From Niveibacterium umoris (GTDB lineage: Bacteria > Pseudomonadota > Gammaproteobacteria > Burkholderiales > Rhodocyclaceae): a stretch of DNA of 64,000 bases. The notes beneath the pieces were generated by a model that worked only from the letters and a program-made list of their open reading frames with translations, was not told the DNA's origin and did not search any database. The DNA is taken from positions 1,984,001 to 2,048,000 of the forward strand of contig NZ_JACIET010000001.1 in NCBI RefSeq assembly GCF_014197015.1, read 5' to 3'. Every line of letters begins with the position of its first letter. Within the stretch, counting starts at the first letter, position 1. Below, piece after piece: positions 41,654 to 50,718 of this stretch. The position numbers and the translations under genes were made by a program.

Positions 41654-42295
41654 CTACGCCCAGGGTTGCGGCAGCGCTTCCTGTTCAAAGGCGCGCACGA
41701 CAGCCGGCCGCGCGAGCATTCGTGCGAGGTAGGGGCCAAGATGCGGCAGGCTGCGCGCCGGCCGCGCAAAGCCACGCGTCCAGCGGCACAGCATCAGCGC
41801 AAAGAAGTCGACGGCCGAAAGGCGATCGCCAAGCAGCCAATCGCCACCATGCCGCGCGAACTCCGCATCGAGCAAGTCGAGCATGGCGCCGATGCGCTGC
41901 TCGGCATGTGCCTTTACTTGCGCCACGGCATCGTCTGATTCAGCCCAGCGTTGCGGGTAGAAATAGGCGATCAGCGCCGGTTGCAGGGTGTTGGTGAGCC
42001 AGCACAGCCACTTGTAGAAATGCGCCCGCTCGGCACTCCCGACCGGCGGCACCAGAGCGGATGCTGGATGCGTGTCGGCCAGATGCAGACAGATCGCCGC
42101 GGACTCGAACAGCACCAGGTCACCGTCGACCAGCACCGGGATCAGGCCGTTCGGGTTGAGTTTCAGGTACTCGGGCGACTTGTGCGCATCGTGCGCCCGG
42201 TCGACAAGTCGCAGTGCGTATTCCGCGCCGATTTCCTCGAGCAGCATGTGCGGCGCAAGGCTCGCATTGCTCGGGTAGTAGTGCAGCTCGATCAT
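41654..42295 (-). CDS. Glutathione S-transferase family protein
   Basis: This 213-residue protein has the thioredoxin-like N-terminal domain (MIELHYYPSNASLAPHMLLEE; LNPNGLIPVLVDGDLVLFESAAICLHL with the ESxA glutathione loop). An all-helical C-terminal domain follows, with GDRLSAVDFFALMLCRW. It probably conjugates or reduces electrophiles with glutathione. The position of the catalytic Ser/Cys in NASLAP suggests a beta or related class. It converges with the zinc-ribbon gene and lies downstream of mshL on the same strand. Confidence 0.85.
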   Translation of the reverse strand: MIELHYYPSNASLAPHMLLEEIGAEYALRLVDRAHDAHKSPEYLKLNPNGLIPVLVDGDLVLFESAAICLHLADTHPASALVPPVGSAERAHFYKWLCWLTNTLQPALIAYFYPQRWAESDDAVAQVKAHAEQRIGAMLDLLDAEFARHGGDWLLGDRLSAVDFFALMLCRWTRGFARPARSLPHLGPYLARMLARPAVVRAFEQEALPQPWA

Positions 42296-42323
42296 CGAGA
42301 GTGAATGCCCAATCAGGGAAGGG

Positions 42324-42341
42324 GCCACGCGGCAGCGTGGC
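42324..42341 (-). terminator. Hairpin at the end of the msh cluster
   Basis: GCCACGC and GCGTGGC pair around GGCA just after the mshL stop. On the minus strand a pyrimidine-rich run follows. It could end the msh transcript before the glutathione S-transferase gene. Confidence 0.45.
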
Positions 42342-42368
42342 TGCGGCGCCGCGCAGCACGACCGCCAA

Positions 42369-44090
42369 TCAGCGGCCGAAACTGAGGTTGTCGAGTTCCA
42401 GCAGACGGTTCATGCGCCCATCGGCGCCACGCACATCCTCGCTGGAGGTCGCGGCATCCACGATGGTCGGGCGGATCAGGATCACCAGTTCGCGCTTGAC
42501 CACCGTCTTGTTGGTGCTGCGGAACAGCGGGCCGATCAGCGGGACGCTGCCGAGCACCGGCACCTGATCGACGTCGTCGCTGAGCGCCTCGCGGATCAGG
42601 CCACCCAGCGCAATGATCTGCCCATCCTGCCCGCGCACCACGCTGTCGGTCTCGCTGACGTTGCTCGATGCCAGTGGCAGCGTCAGCGTCCCCATCGTCC
42701 CGAGATTGATCTGGCGCTGGATCTCCTTGACCTGGCTGACCGACGGATGCACATGCAGCGTAACGTTGCGGTTCTCGTCGATCGACGGCGTCACATCGAG
42801 TGATATGCCGGAGAAGAAGGGCTGCAAGGTCACCGAAGGCGTGGTCGAAGACACCGTGCTGGTCGTCGTCGTCGAACTGATGTTGGTGACGAAGAAATCA
42901 TCGGTGCCCACCTTGAGCACAGCCGCCTGGTTGTTCATCGCTGCGATGCGCGGGCTGGACAGCACGTGCACCTTGCCCTGTGTTTCGAGCAGGCTGATCA
43001 CGGCGGCGAAGTTGTTGCTCTGGAAGACGAGACCGAACAAGGTGTTTGCCGAAGTCGCAGCGTTCGCCAGCGTCTGCCCGGCGATCCCGCTGATCGTATT
43101 TGCGACGGCCGCGCTGTCGGTCGACAGCGTGGTGCCGGGCGAGACGGGGCCGACCGAATAGCGGCCGCTGCCATCGCTACGCATGTGCCCGAATGCCGCC
43201 CAGTTCACGCCCGCCTGGAACTGGTTGTTGAGCTGCACTTCCATGATCTTCGCTTCGAGGATCACCTGGCGTTCGAGCGCGATCTTTGCCGCGCGCAGGT
43301 AGGTTTCGACCTGCGCGATTTCCTGTGGCATCGCACGCACCACAATCACGCCGGTCTGCGGGCTGACCACCACCTTGCGGCCCTCGCCCTCGCCGATGAT
43401 CATCGCGAGCACCGTGGACACTTCGTTCCAGAAGTCGCTCTTGGTCTGGCTGGTAATGCGGTTGGCAACAAAGCTCGAGCTGCTGCCGCCGGAGCTCTGC
43501 GTCGTGGACGTCCCGCTATTGGTGCTATTGCCGGAAGAATTGCTGGGGTTTCCGTCGCTCACCGACCCGGAAATCACGCGCACGTCGCTCACCGACTTGC
43601 GCTGCAGATCGAGGTGGCTAGCCTGAAACACCCGCGTCTGCAGGGTCTGCGGCTGCACCACGATGCGCTGCCCCTCGACGCGGAAGTCGTAGCCATAGAC
43701 CTGGCGGATGGCGGCAAGCGCTTCGGCCACCGTCACGTCGCGCAGGTTCATCGTGATCTTGCCGTTGAAATCAGGCGGCAAGATCATCGAGTAAGGCGTG
43801 CCGCTGACGATGCTGAGCAGCACCTGGGCGGCGGGCGCGTTGTTCACGACCAGATCGAATCGCGGTTGCGGCTCGACCTGGCGGCGCGCAGCCGGAAGTT
43901 CGTCGATACGCATCGACGGCATCAGTTTCGGTTCGACCGGCGCAGATGCCGCGGCCGCCGGCGCGGTACTGGCCGCCTGAGCCAGCTCGGCCTTGATCGA
44001 TTCACGCGGCGCCTCGTACGCAGGCGGTCGCGTCGCGCAGGCGGACAGCAGCGCGAGCACCAGCGCAGCGCAGCAGTATCGGCGGATCAT
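42369..44090 (-). CDS. mshL: MSHA pilus secretin MshL
   Basis: This 573-residue outer-membrane secretin is the pore for the MSHA pilus. It has a lipobox signal peptide (ALLSACA, C18), an N-terminal secretin/TonB short domain with MNLRDVTVAEALAAIRQVYGY, and the C-terminal secretin domain with VVRAMPQEIAQVETYL and a closing region including GGLIREALSDDVDQVPVLGS and VPLIGPLFRS. A Ser/Thr/Gly-rich insert at about 185-205 is common in MshL. It is the last gene of the cluster. Confidence 0.92.
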   Translation of the reverse strand: MIRRYCCAALVLALLSACATRPPAYEAPRESIKAELAQAASTAPAAAASAPVEPKLMPSMRIDELPAARRQVEPQPRFDLVVNNAPAAQVLLSIVSGTPYSMILPPDFNGKITMNLRDVTVAEALAAIRQVYGYDFRVEGQRIVVQPQTLQTRVFQASHLDLQRKSVSDVRVISGSVSDGNPSNSSGNSTNSGTSTTQSSGGSSSSFVANRITSQTKSDFWNEVSTVLAMIIGEGEGRKVVVSPQTGVIVVRAMPQEIAQVETYLRAAKIALERQVILEAKIMEVQLNNQFQAGVNWAAFGHMRSDGSGRYSVGPVSPGTTLSTDSAAVANTISGIAGQTLANAATSANTLFGLVFQSNNFAAVISLLETQGKVHVLSSPRIAAMNNQAAVLKVGTDDFFVTNISSTTTTSTVSSTTPSVTLQPFFSGISLDVTPSIDENRNVTLHVHPSVSQVKEIQRQINLGTMGTLTLPLASSNVSETDSVVRGQDGQIIALGGLIREALSDDVDQVPVLGSVPLIGPLFRSTNKTVVKRELVILIRPTIVDAATSSEDVRGADGRMNRLLELDNLSFGR

Positions 44091-44100
44091 GCTCCCCCTC

Positions 44101-44472
44101 TCATCGCTTCTTCTCCGGCCGGATCTTTGCGCCGGCTTCGTGTGTGATACCCGGCAGCAGCGTCAGCACGCGCTTCTCACCGTTTTCCTGCAGTACCGCC
44201 GTATTGGCATCGAGCGCCACCAGCTTCGCGTTGCCGACGTAACCGCCGACTCGCACCGGCTGTCCGCTGATTACCGCGACCCTGCGGTCAGGCGCCAGGA
44301 GCACCGATTGCAGCACCAGCGGCTCACCCGCCTGCGCGCTCACCGAAGCAGGCTGCAACAGCCCCTCTGGCGGGCGCGTCGGATCGCCGGCCCGCAACGC
44401 GTCCGCCGCGTGGCACAGCAGCGGCAGCGTCAGCAGCAGGCAGGGCGTCCAGCGTCTCACAGGCGTAACCAT
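44101..44472 (-). CDS. mshK: MSHA biogenesis protein MshK (PilP-like)
   Basis: This 123-residue secreted protein has a signal peptide (LLLTLPLLCHAADA). DPTRPP follows near the mature N-terminus, then a small beta domain LQSVLLAPDRRVAVISGQPVRVGGYVG typical of PilP/GspC-type proteins. It should bind the secretin MshL in the periplasm and tie it to the inner-membrane complex. It overlaps mshJ by 16 bases. Confidence 0.8.
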   Translation of the reverse strand: MVTPVRRWTPCLLLTLPLLCHAADALRAGDPTRPPEGLLQPASVSAQAGEPLVLQSVLLAPDRRVAVISGQPVRVGGYVGNAKLVALDANTAVLQENGEKRVLTLLPGITHEAGAKIRPEKKR

Positions 44473-45146
44473 GCCGGGTCCAGGCTCAGGGTGTAGATCG
44501 TGACGGTCGCGACCGACACCGGGTACTTTTCAACCTGCAGATCCATCTGCCCCCAGAACACCTGCCAGCCGAACTGCTCGACCGCCGTCAGCCAACGCGC
44601 GATCGCAGCATACTCCCCGCGCACCGCGATCTCTAAACCGTGGCGATAGATCGCCGTGCCGGGCGGGGACGCCTGACCTGAGGCCGGCGTCGGCGCCGCG
44701 TTGGCCTTGTCGTCGCGCGCGGTGAGGTTCTCGACCGGCAAGGTCCGCAGACTGACGAGTTCCAGACCCGGCTGCCGGGCGAGCAGGTCGCGCAGGCGCG
44801 TCGGCATCTGTTTCGGATCGGCGAGCAGCGCCCGCTTGCCCGACAGCGCCGCCTTCAACGCCAGGTTCTGTTGGGTAAGCGACTCGATCTGGGCACGTTT
44901 CTGCACCACCGGATCATTGCGGCGCGCCTCTTCGAGCAGGCGCGCCTGCTCGGCCAGGCCATCAAGCTGGCCGTGCAGACTGCGCATCTGCGCCAGGTCA
45001 GCAGCCTGCCGGTTCATCGCGGGCGCAATCAGGATCAGCCAGAACAGCGCCAGCAGCACCCCCACGCTCATCGCAGACAGCAGCATGCGCTCGCGGTCTG
45101 CGAGCGCATTGAATCGGTCGCTCAGGTGGATCCAGCGAGCCTTCAT
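44457..45146 (-). CDS. mshJ: MSHA biogenesis protein MshJ (PilO-like)
   Basis: This 229-residue protein has one N-terminal membrane helix (about 23-43), a coiled coil (QMRSLHGQLDGLAEQARLLE) and a ferredoxin-like periplasmic domain, in the pattern of PilO. IYRHGLEIAVRGEYAAIARWL is the conserved part. It joins the alignment subcomplex of the pilus machine. It overlaps the pilN-like gene by 4 bases. Confidence 0.82.
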   Translation of the reverse strand: MKARWIHLSDRFNALADRERMLLSAMSVGVLLALFWLILIAPAMNRQAADLAQMRSLHGQLDGLAEQARLLEEARRNDPVVQKRAQIESLTQQNLALKAALSGKRALLADPKQMPTRLRDLLARQPGLELVSLRTLPVENLTARDDKANAAPTPASGQASPPGTAIYRHGLEIAVRGEYAAIARWLTAVEQFGWQVFWGQMDLQVEKYPVSVATVTIYTLSLDPAWLRL

Positions 45147-45778
45147 CGTTTGCCTGCTTCCTCTTGTCCAATCCGGAACGTCAGCGGCGCGTACTTCGCA
45201 ACCGGCGCGCTGGCACTGCTATCTACGGCAGCAGGCTGGGTTTCCTTGATCTCCACGGCAGCGAAACTGCGATCGTGCAAGGCATCGATGCGCGCCAGCG
45301 CGCCGATGAACTGCGGCAGGCGCTCCGCGCTCAGCGTCTTGCCGGAAAATTCGGCGCGCTCGGGCGTCAGGTGCAGGCTGGTCAGCCAGACCCCTTCGAC
45401 CCGGTTGCCGGCAAGCCCCCCCAGCGTCGCGGAGAACCCGCTTGTCGACCCGACGCCCCCGCCCTCGAGCATCTTCATCACCCGCCGCAGTTCCTCGCCT
45501 TCCTGGCTGAGCGCTGCGAGACGTTCGGCGAACTGCGCTTCATCGCCCTTCGGCGCAAGTTGCGCGGTCAGCGCAGCGATCTCGCGCTGCATGCGGTCGA
45601 GCTGCACCTGCATGGCCGCACGTTCTGCCGCGCGCTGGCCGGCGACATGCATCGACCAGGCTGCGACCAGCACCAAGGCCACCGCGACCAGACCGAGTGC
45701 CGCGACGAGGCTGGCCAGCGTGAAATGCGGCTCGCGCGGCAGCAATGCGTGGTCGGCAAGATTGATGTTCGGTTTCAT
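45143..45778 (-). CDS. PilN-like MSHA biogenesis protein
   Basis: This 211-residue protein begins with KPNINLADHALLPREPHFTL, the cytoplasmic peptide that in PilN binds PilM. It continues with one membrane helix (about 24-46), a coiled coil and a periplasmic domain (VEGVWLTSLHLTPERAEFSGKT). It corresponds to the PilN position and is sometimes named MshI2. It overlaps mshI by 4 bases, so the two partners are produced together. Confidence 0.82.
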   Translation of the reverse strand: MKPNINLADHALLPREPHFTLASLVAALGLVAVALVLVAAWSMHVAGQRAAERAAMQVQLDRMQREIAALTAQLAPKGDEAQFAERLAALSQEGEELRRVMKMLEGGGVGSTSGFSATLGGLAGNRVEGVWLTSLHLTPERAEFSGKTLSAERLPQFIGALARIDALHDRSFAAVEIKETQPAAVDSSASAPVAKYAPLTFRIGQEEAGKR

Positions 45779-46713
45779 CGCGCGCCCCGATCCCGCAGGC
45801 AGAGCCCGAGCGGCAGGAACAAGGCCGCGGCGTGCAGTTCATCGACCGGCTTGCCAACCGGGGTGAAGTCGAACAGCACGTCAAGCTCGATGGCCTTGAC
45901 CGGCAAGTACAGCGCGTCGATCAGCAGGCTCAACAACTCATCGCGATGCGGGAACGGCGCCAGCCACAGCGCCGACACCGAGAGGTGCGAGAACTGGTGT
46001 TCGAGCACATCGGCCGAGCGTTGCAGTTCCAGCACCAGGCGATCGAACACGCTGCGCCGCGCCTCGTCGCTGCGGCGTATCGCATCGAGCGAGGCTTCGA
46101 AGCTGCGGGTGAAATAGACGTAGCCGCCGCGACTGGCAGTGAGCATCGCCCCGCCCTCGCTGATCGACATGATCGCGGTGGCGCGGCCCGGCTCCTCCAG
46201 CAGATCGGCGATATTGCGTTGCGCCAGTTCCGGCACGTCGATCACCGAGACCGACGAGTTGCTGGCGCGGAAGCGCTGCATGCAGTCGACCAGCAATTCG
46301 TTGGATGCGGCCACCACATAGCCCTGCGGACGTCGCACGCCGCCGGCATCTTCGAGCGCCGGCACAAGGTCGATCGTGGTCGCATCGATAGCACCGCGCA
46401 GTTGATCCTTCACCTGCCAGCGCACCGCCGTCTTCAACTCCTCGGCCGGCACCTGCGGCATCTCAAACTGGAAGAACTGGTATTCCCCCGCGCTCAGCAA
46501 GAGGCGGATCGTGTCGCGCCGCAGCCCGAGTGCCGCTTCGAGCGCCTCGCAACGCGCACGGGGGGCGCCCGGACCGAAGTCAACTTTCGCCAGTTGCACG
46601 AGCGGGCGATCAGCGTCGGCCGCGGCAATGCGCGTTGCGACAATGCTGTCGGCGCCACAGGCGATGTTCAGCGGCGCACCGCCACCGGCCGCCCGGCGTT
46701 TGATCCCGCCCAA
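45775..46713 (-). CDS. mshI: MSHA biogenesis protein MshI (PilM-like)
   Basis: This 312-residue cytoplasmic protein has an actin-like fold related to PilM and docks on the PilN-like partner. Conserved pieces are EMPQVPAEELKTAVRWQVKDQL, VVAASNELLVDCMQRF and SISEGGAMLTASRGGYVYFTR. The start is proposed as TTG at 46713: it places the family N-terminus (GGIKRR...) correctly, has AGGA 8 bases upstream and lies 22 bp after the mshQ stop. Longer in-frame options run inside mshQ. Confidence 0.8.
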   Translation of the reverse strand: MGGIKRRAAGGGAPLNIACGADSIVATRIAAADADRPLVQLAKVDFGPGAPRARCEALEAALGLRRDTIRLLLSAGEYQFFQFEMPQVPAEELKTAVRWQVKDQLRGAIDATTIDLVPALEDAGGVRRPQGYVVAASNELLVDCMQRFRASNSSVSVIDVPELAQRNIADLLEEPGRATAIMSISEGGAMLTASRGGYVYFTRSFEASLDAIRRSDEARRSVFDRLVLELQRSADVLEHQFSHLSVSALWLAPFPHRDELLSLLIDALYLPVKAIELDVLFDFTPVGKPVDELHAAALFLPLGLCLRDRGAR

Positions 46714-46735
46714 TGCAAAGGTCCTGCCCGCGAAG

Positions 46736-49700
46736 CTAATAGCTCTCTCCCATGAAGATGATCGACGGGTTGCGATACGCCCCGAAGCGGATCCGCGCCC
46801 GCGGGTTGTCGTCATTCAGGTCGGCGCCCGCAACGGTACAGCCCGCCGCGTTCTTCACGCCGTCCCAATTGAACTTAAGCCAGTTTGGCACGGAAAAAGC
46901 AAGATCAACGTAACCCGACGCCCCCGGTTTGCTCAGTTTCACCGTTGCGCTGCCCGCAACAACCGGTGAGCCGACGCTCAGCGTGGTACTCCCCACCGAG
47001 AGTTGGTTACGCGGCGGCACAACCGGGTAGAAGCCCAGTCCGCCGGCGCAGTACAGCGTCGTGCTGGTCGGCGTGCCGGCACTACCGACCAGTACGCTCG
47101 CCGGCGCCGCGAGGGTGGTGCAGTTGTCGGCGGTGTTCTTCACGAAGGTGCTGCCGTTGTAGTACTCCATGCTCGCCGGCACGCTCAGGCCCAGCAGGCC
47201 GGTGCCATAGGCATTGGTGAGCCGCATGCGGCCGTAGCGCAGCTCGGTGGTGCCAAGCTGGCCACCGTCACTGCTCCCGCCAGGCACCGAACTGAAGTTC
47301 AGCGGCAACATGCGCACGCCATCGCTATCGACCGGGCTCAGGCCGAACAATGCGCTGGCGTAAGGGCCGTCGACCGTGATGTTGCGTGCCACCGTGAGGT
47401 CCGCATTGATGGCGGCACCGTTCAGCGTCCAGGTTCCGCAGCTACCGCCACTGCCGCTGCAAGCGGCGGACAAGCGGCTGTTGAACGACGTCGTCCCCTG
47501 TTGCGCGGCGAAGGCCAGGGGCGCCGGGCTGGCCAGGCTCAGCAGCGCGAAACTGCCGAAGTAGTTGAAGACAGCCGGATTGCCCGTCGCCGCGGACACC
47601 GCGCGTAGCGCGAACGACGCATTCAGCGGCTCGCCAAGGTAGGTGAAGCTCGACGCCGGCGCACAGCTCAGGTCGCTGCGGTTGTTCAGCACAATAGAAG
47701 AAGCCGCGAAACCGGCCGGGTAGAAGCGCCCGGTGGTGCCGCTACCGCCCGGCACGGTAACGCCGAAGTACGCACCGGCACCCGGCGTGGCCGTGATGCG
47801 GAAGACGCCCACATCCGATTCGGTCTGGTTACTGATCGTGCGCGAACCCGCATCGCCTGCAGCGAGGTCCACACTCGTGACGCCCAGCGCACCGGAAACG
47901 CCGCCCGCCGGCGCAAGTACCGTGGATGTCAGCGGGATCCCCAGCTGCTGATAGTTCGGCGTGACCGGGTTGCTGCAAAGGTCAGTACTTCCCGACACCC
48001 AGCGCCGCCCGCTGACCCGCAGGTTGAAGGTCTGCCCGGCCTGCTTGAACTTGGTGCAGGCCGGACTGAGCGCCGCGCAATTCCAGTTCGCGTCCGGGCT
48101 GTCGACGCACAGCCCCGCCGGCGACACGACAAAGGTCGAGTTGCCGGTGAGCGCGAGGCCGGCATCGCTGGTCGCAGCACTGCCGGTGTACTTCGCGTTG
48201 AGCGTCATCTGGCCGGCATCCGGGTAGCTGACGTTGATGCTGGCCTGCCCGCTGGCGTTGAAGCTCAAAGGCAAGGTGGTGGCCGACGCCGCCGCGGTGC
48301 CGACGTTGGTGCCGCTCACCGCCAGGTTCATCGTGCCGGTCGCCGGGCTGGTGTAGGTGGACCAGAAGCCGACGTTACGGGTGACGTTGGCAAACGCCGG
48401 TACGCACGCAGTCCCCGGACTCGTTTTCTGCATCGCCGAGACGGTCACCGTCGGCGTCGTCTGACCCGACGTGAAGTTGGGCACCGAAAAGACCAGCCCC
48501 GCGTCGTTGAAGACAATGCTGCAGTCGGTTTGTACGCCGCCCTGCCAGCACTGCGGAGCACTGTATGGCTTGAGCGGTACGGAAGTCCCGGCCACGTCCA
48601 GTGTGTAGGTACCCGCAGTAGGCTTGAACAGCTGCAGCACGGAGCCCGCACCGTTGATTGTCTGGGCATCGCCACCGACCCAGCCGGTAGGGCTCAGCGT
48701 CACGTCGAGGTTGCCGCTGTAGGTCGCCGTGCAAGCGGCATCCATGCACGCCTTGACGGTGATCGTCGAGGGCTGGCAGGTCAGCGCCTGCTGGGTGTAC
48801 AGGAAGCGGATATGGTCGATCTGCGTCGTGATCGGGTTGATCGCGTTAGCGCACACCTTCAGGGCGCCTATCTCATGGAAGGCCATTTTGCCGCCTGTGG
48901 AGCCGGCAAAAGAGAGCATCAGGTTCGCCGGCGCTGCGACCTGGCCGGCTGAGGTCATGATGTCCACCGGCCCGAGCAAGGTCGAATAGCTGCTTCCGGT
49001 CGAGGTGGTATCACGTTCGATCGTGACCAGGCTCTTCCCGCTCGTCCGCGAGTCGACGGTCACCCGGTACAGATAGCCCGGCGAAGGGGTCGTGCTGGTC
49101 GTGTTCGTAGACAAGGTCGGCGAAAGCGAGCCCGTGCCAGCGATCCAGCGATAGGCAGTCGTCGCCGCTCCTGGGCCCGAGCCGGAACCACGAATCGAAA
49201 CCGACTGGGGGGTCCGACCCGGGCCGCCAAGGTGACCGCCCGCAGTACTGGAAAAGTTTCCGTACTCATCAAGCCCCGCGCCGAGCCAGCCTCCCGCGAA
49301 TCCCACATACCCGAGCGACCCCCCGAATCCGCCCGCCTGCGGGGTGACTGCCGCGTCGGACAGAATGACGGCGACACCATCGGCAGGATTGGTCTGGCCG
49401 TAGGCATAGAACTTCAGCGTGACCTCCACCACACCATTGGCCGCGGGGATCAAGCGTTGCAAAGTCATCGCGGTGGACTCGTTGCCAAGGTTGTCGGTCA
49501 GCCGCACCCGTGCAGGCGAGGGGGATGTCACCGTGCCGGGCGTGAAAGCGCCGCTCACGGTGGTCGTCACCCAGTCGGGTCCGAGCGACGCGCGATTGAA
49601 ACTGTCGGAGAAACAGACCGGCGCCCCGGGCTGCAACACGATGCTGACGCCGCCCCAGGCACCTGCCTGGGGATTGCTCGCGCTCGCCGCGTTACTGTCA

Positions 49701-50329
49701 CCGGTGTTCGCGAGCGTCCTCCAGGAGGCGGCCATCGCCGTGCCATTGGGCCCGCCGCCGGTGTTGTACTGAAGCCCGGCAGTGCCGGAGGCCGGCGTCA
49801 GCGCGCTGTTGCCGTTAACCGCGCCGAAGAGGTTGAGTTGCAGGCTTCCGGCGGGGCAGCTGTAGCCAACCGCCGGCGCGGTGATGGTCGTGCCACTCGC
49901 TCCGGTCAGCTGCTTGTTGGCACACAGCGGCGCCGAGGTGCTGGCCCCGCGGGCATAGACAATGCCGCCGGTGGTCTTGATATTGTTGCCGCCGTAGTTC
50001 AACGAGAACGCGTAGCTCGCCGCCGGAGTAGTGGTCAGCACCAGATAGTAGGTCGCCATGTCCAGCCCGTTGGCCGACACATACTCGACCCCCGTCCAGC
50101 CGGGCGGCGGCGCGATGACCATGCCGGTCTGGGTGACCACCGTCGCGACCAGCACGTCGCCCGTAGTCGCACCTGCTGGCGGAACGAGCACCAGCGCCCC
50201 CGTGCCGCTGATCGTTGCCGGCGTGCCGGCAACGCCGGTCACCGACGCGGTATAGGCCAGTGCCCCGGTCGAGCCAGTCGTCATCACCAGCAACAAGATC
50301 CAACGCACGAAGCGAAAAAGGCTCCTCAT
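46736..50329 (-). CDS. mshQ: MshQ-like surface protein with lectin-like segment (1197 aa)
   Basis: This is a secreted protein with a signal peptide (cleaved near ALA, residue 25). Three regions are visible. Residues about 26-235 form a beta domain with PPPGWTGVEY, a fold seen in many surface proteins. Residues about 240-495 resemble an L-type lectin or LamG-like jellyroll, with DGVAVILSD, GGSLGYVGF and LDEYGNFS. Residues about 500-1197 match the DUF6701/MshQ region. Vibrio MshQ proteins share this plan. It may be the pilus-tip adhesin, like PilY1 in other pili; that role is inference. The mannose sensitivity of MSHA pili fits a sugar-binding part. Confidence 0.8.
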   Translation of the reverse strand: MRSLFRFVRWILLLVMTTGSTGALAYTASVTGVAGTPATISGTGALVLVPPAGATTGDVLVATVVTQTGMVIAPPPGWTGVEYVSANGLDMATYYLVLTTTPAASYAFSLNYGGNNIKTTGGIVYARGASTSAPLCANKQLTGASGTTITAPAVGYSCPAGSLQLNLFGAVNGNSALTPASGTAGLQYNTGGGPNGTAMAASWRTLANTGDSNAASASNPQAGAWGGVSIVLQPGAPVCFSDSFNRASLGPDWVTTTVSGAFTPGTVTSPSPARVRLTDNLGNESTAMTLQRLIPAANGVVEVTLKFYAYGQTNPADGVAVILSDAAVTPQAGGFGGSLGYVGFAGGWLGAGLDEYGNFSSTAGGHLGGPGRTPQSVSIRGSGSGPGAATTAYRWIAGTGSLSPTLSTNTTSTTPSPGYLYRVTVDSRTSGKSLVTIERDTTSTGSSYSTLLGPVDIMTSAGQVAAPANLMLSFAGSTGGKMAFHEIGALKVCANAINPITTQIDHIRFLYTQQALTCQPSTITVKACMDAACTATYSGNLDVTLSPTGWVGGDAQTINGAGSVLQLFKPTAGTYTLDVAGTSVPLKPYSAPQCWQGGVQTDCSIVFNDAGLVFSVPNFTSGQTTPTVTVSAMQKTSPGTACVPAFANVTRNVGFWSTYTSPATGTMNLAVSGTNVGTAAASATTLPLSFNASGQASINVSYPDAGQMTLNAKYTGSAATSDAGLALTGNSTFVVSPAGLCVDSPDANWNCAALSPACTKFKQAGQTFNLRVSGRRWVSGSTDLCSNPVTPNYQQLGIPLTSTVLAPAGGVSGALGVTSVDLAAGDAGSRTISNQTESDVGVFRITATPGAGAYFGVTVPGGSGTTGRFYPAGFAASSIVLNNRSDLSCAPASSFTYLGEPLNASFALRAVSAATGNPAVFNYFGSFALLSLASPAPLAFAAQQGTTSFNSRLSAACSGSGGSCGTWTLNGAAINADLTVARNITVDGPYASALFGLSPVDSDGVRMLPLNFSSVPGGSSDGGQLGTTELRYGRMRLTNAYGTGLLGLSVPASMEYYNGSTFVKNTADNCTTLAAPASVLVGSAGTPTSTTLYCAGGLGFYPVVPPRNQLSVGSTTLSVGSPVVAGSATVKLSKPGASGYVDLAFSVPNWLKFNWDGVKNAAGCTVAGADLNDDNPRARIRFGAYRNPSIIFMGESY

Positions 50330-50718
50330 CGCTCGGTACTCGCCACGATCTGACGCTCAACGAAGTCGCTGCTGCCGGCGCTGCCATAGCTGGCGGTAGC
50401 GCTCAGCTGGTAGAGCGTGCGGCCGCTGCCGGCCTCCTGGAAACTCGTACCGCTGCATTGCAGGTTCACGCTGAAACCATTGAAGCCGGCGGGCAGCGTC
50501 ACGCTCGTCGAAGCCGCGCAGACTCCGCTGCGCTGTACCTGATACAGGCCGTACTCGATGCCGGCCCGCGCCGCCTGGTAGGCGCGTACCCCCTGCAGAT
50601 CCAGCGCGACGGTCTGCTGCGTCGACGCGCTGACCCGCAGCAGGAAGGCCGCCATACCGGCCAGCACGACCAGCAGGAAGACGGCGGCGGGGAGCAGGAA
50701 TCCGCGCTCACGGCACAT
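50326..50718 (-). CDS. mshP: Minor pilin MshP
   Basis: This 130-residue protein starts MCRERGFLLPAAVFLLVVLAG. That is a prepilin-like leader with glycine before the cleavage site and a hydrophobic helix, although the usual E5 is replaced by an alanine-type residue. The rest is short and polar, with two cysteines. The start at 50718 fits the leader pattern; an ATG six codons upstream is possible. It overlaps mshO by 11 bases and mshQ by 4. Confidence 0.75.
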   Translation of the reverse strand: MCRERGFLLPAAVFLLVVLAGMAAFLLRVSASTQQTVALDLQGVRAYQAARAGIEYGLYQVQRSGVCAASTSVTLPAGFNGFSVNLQCSGTSFQEAGSGRTLYQLSATASYGSAGSSDFVERQIVASTER

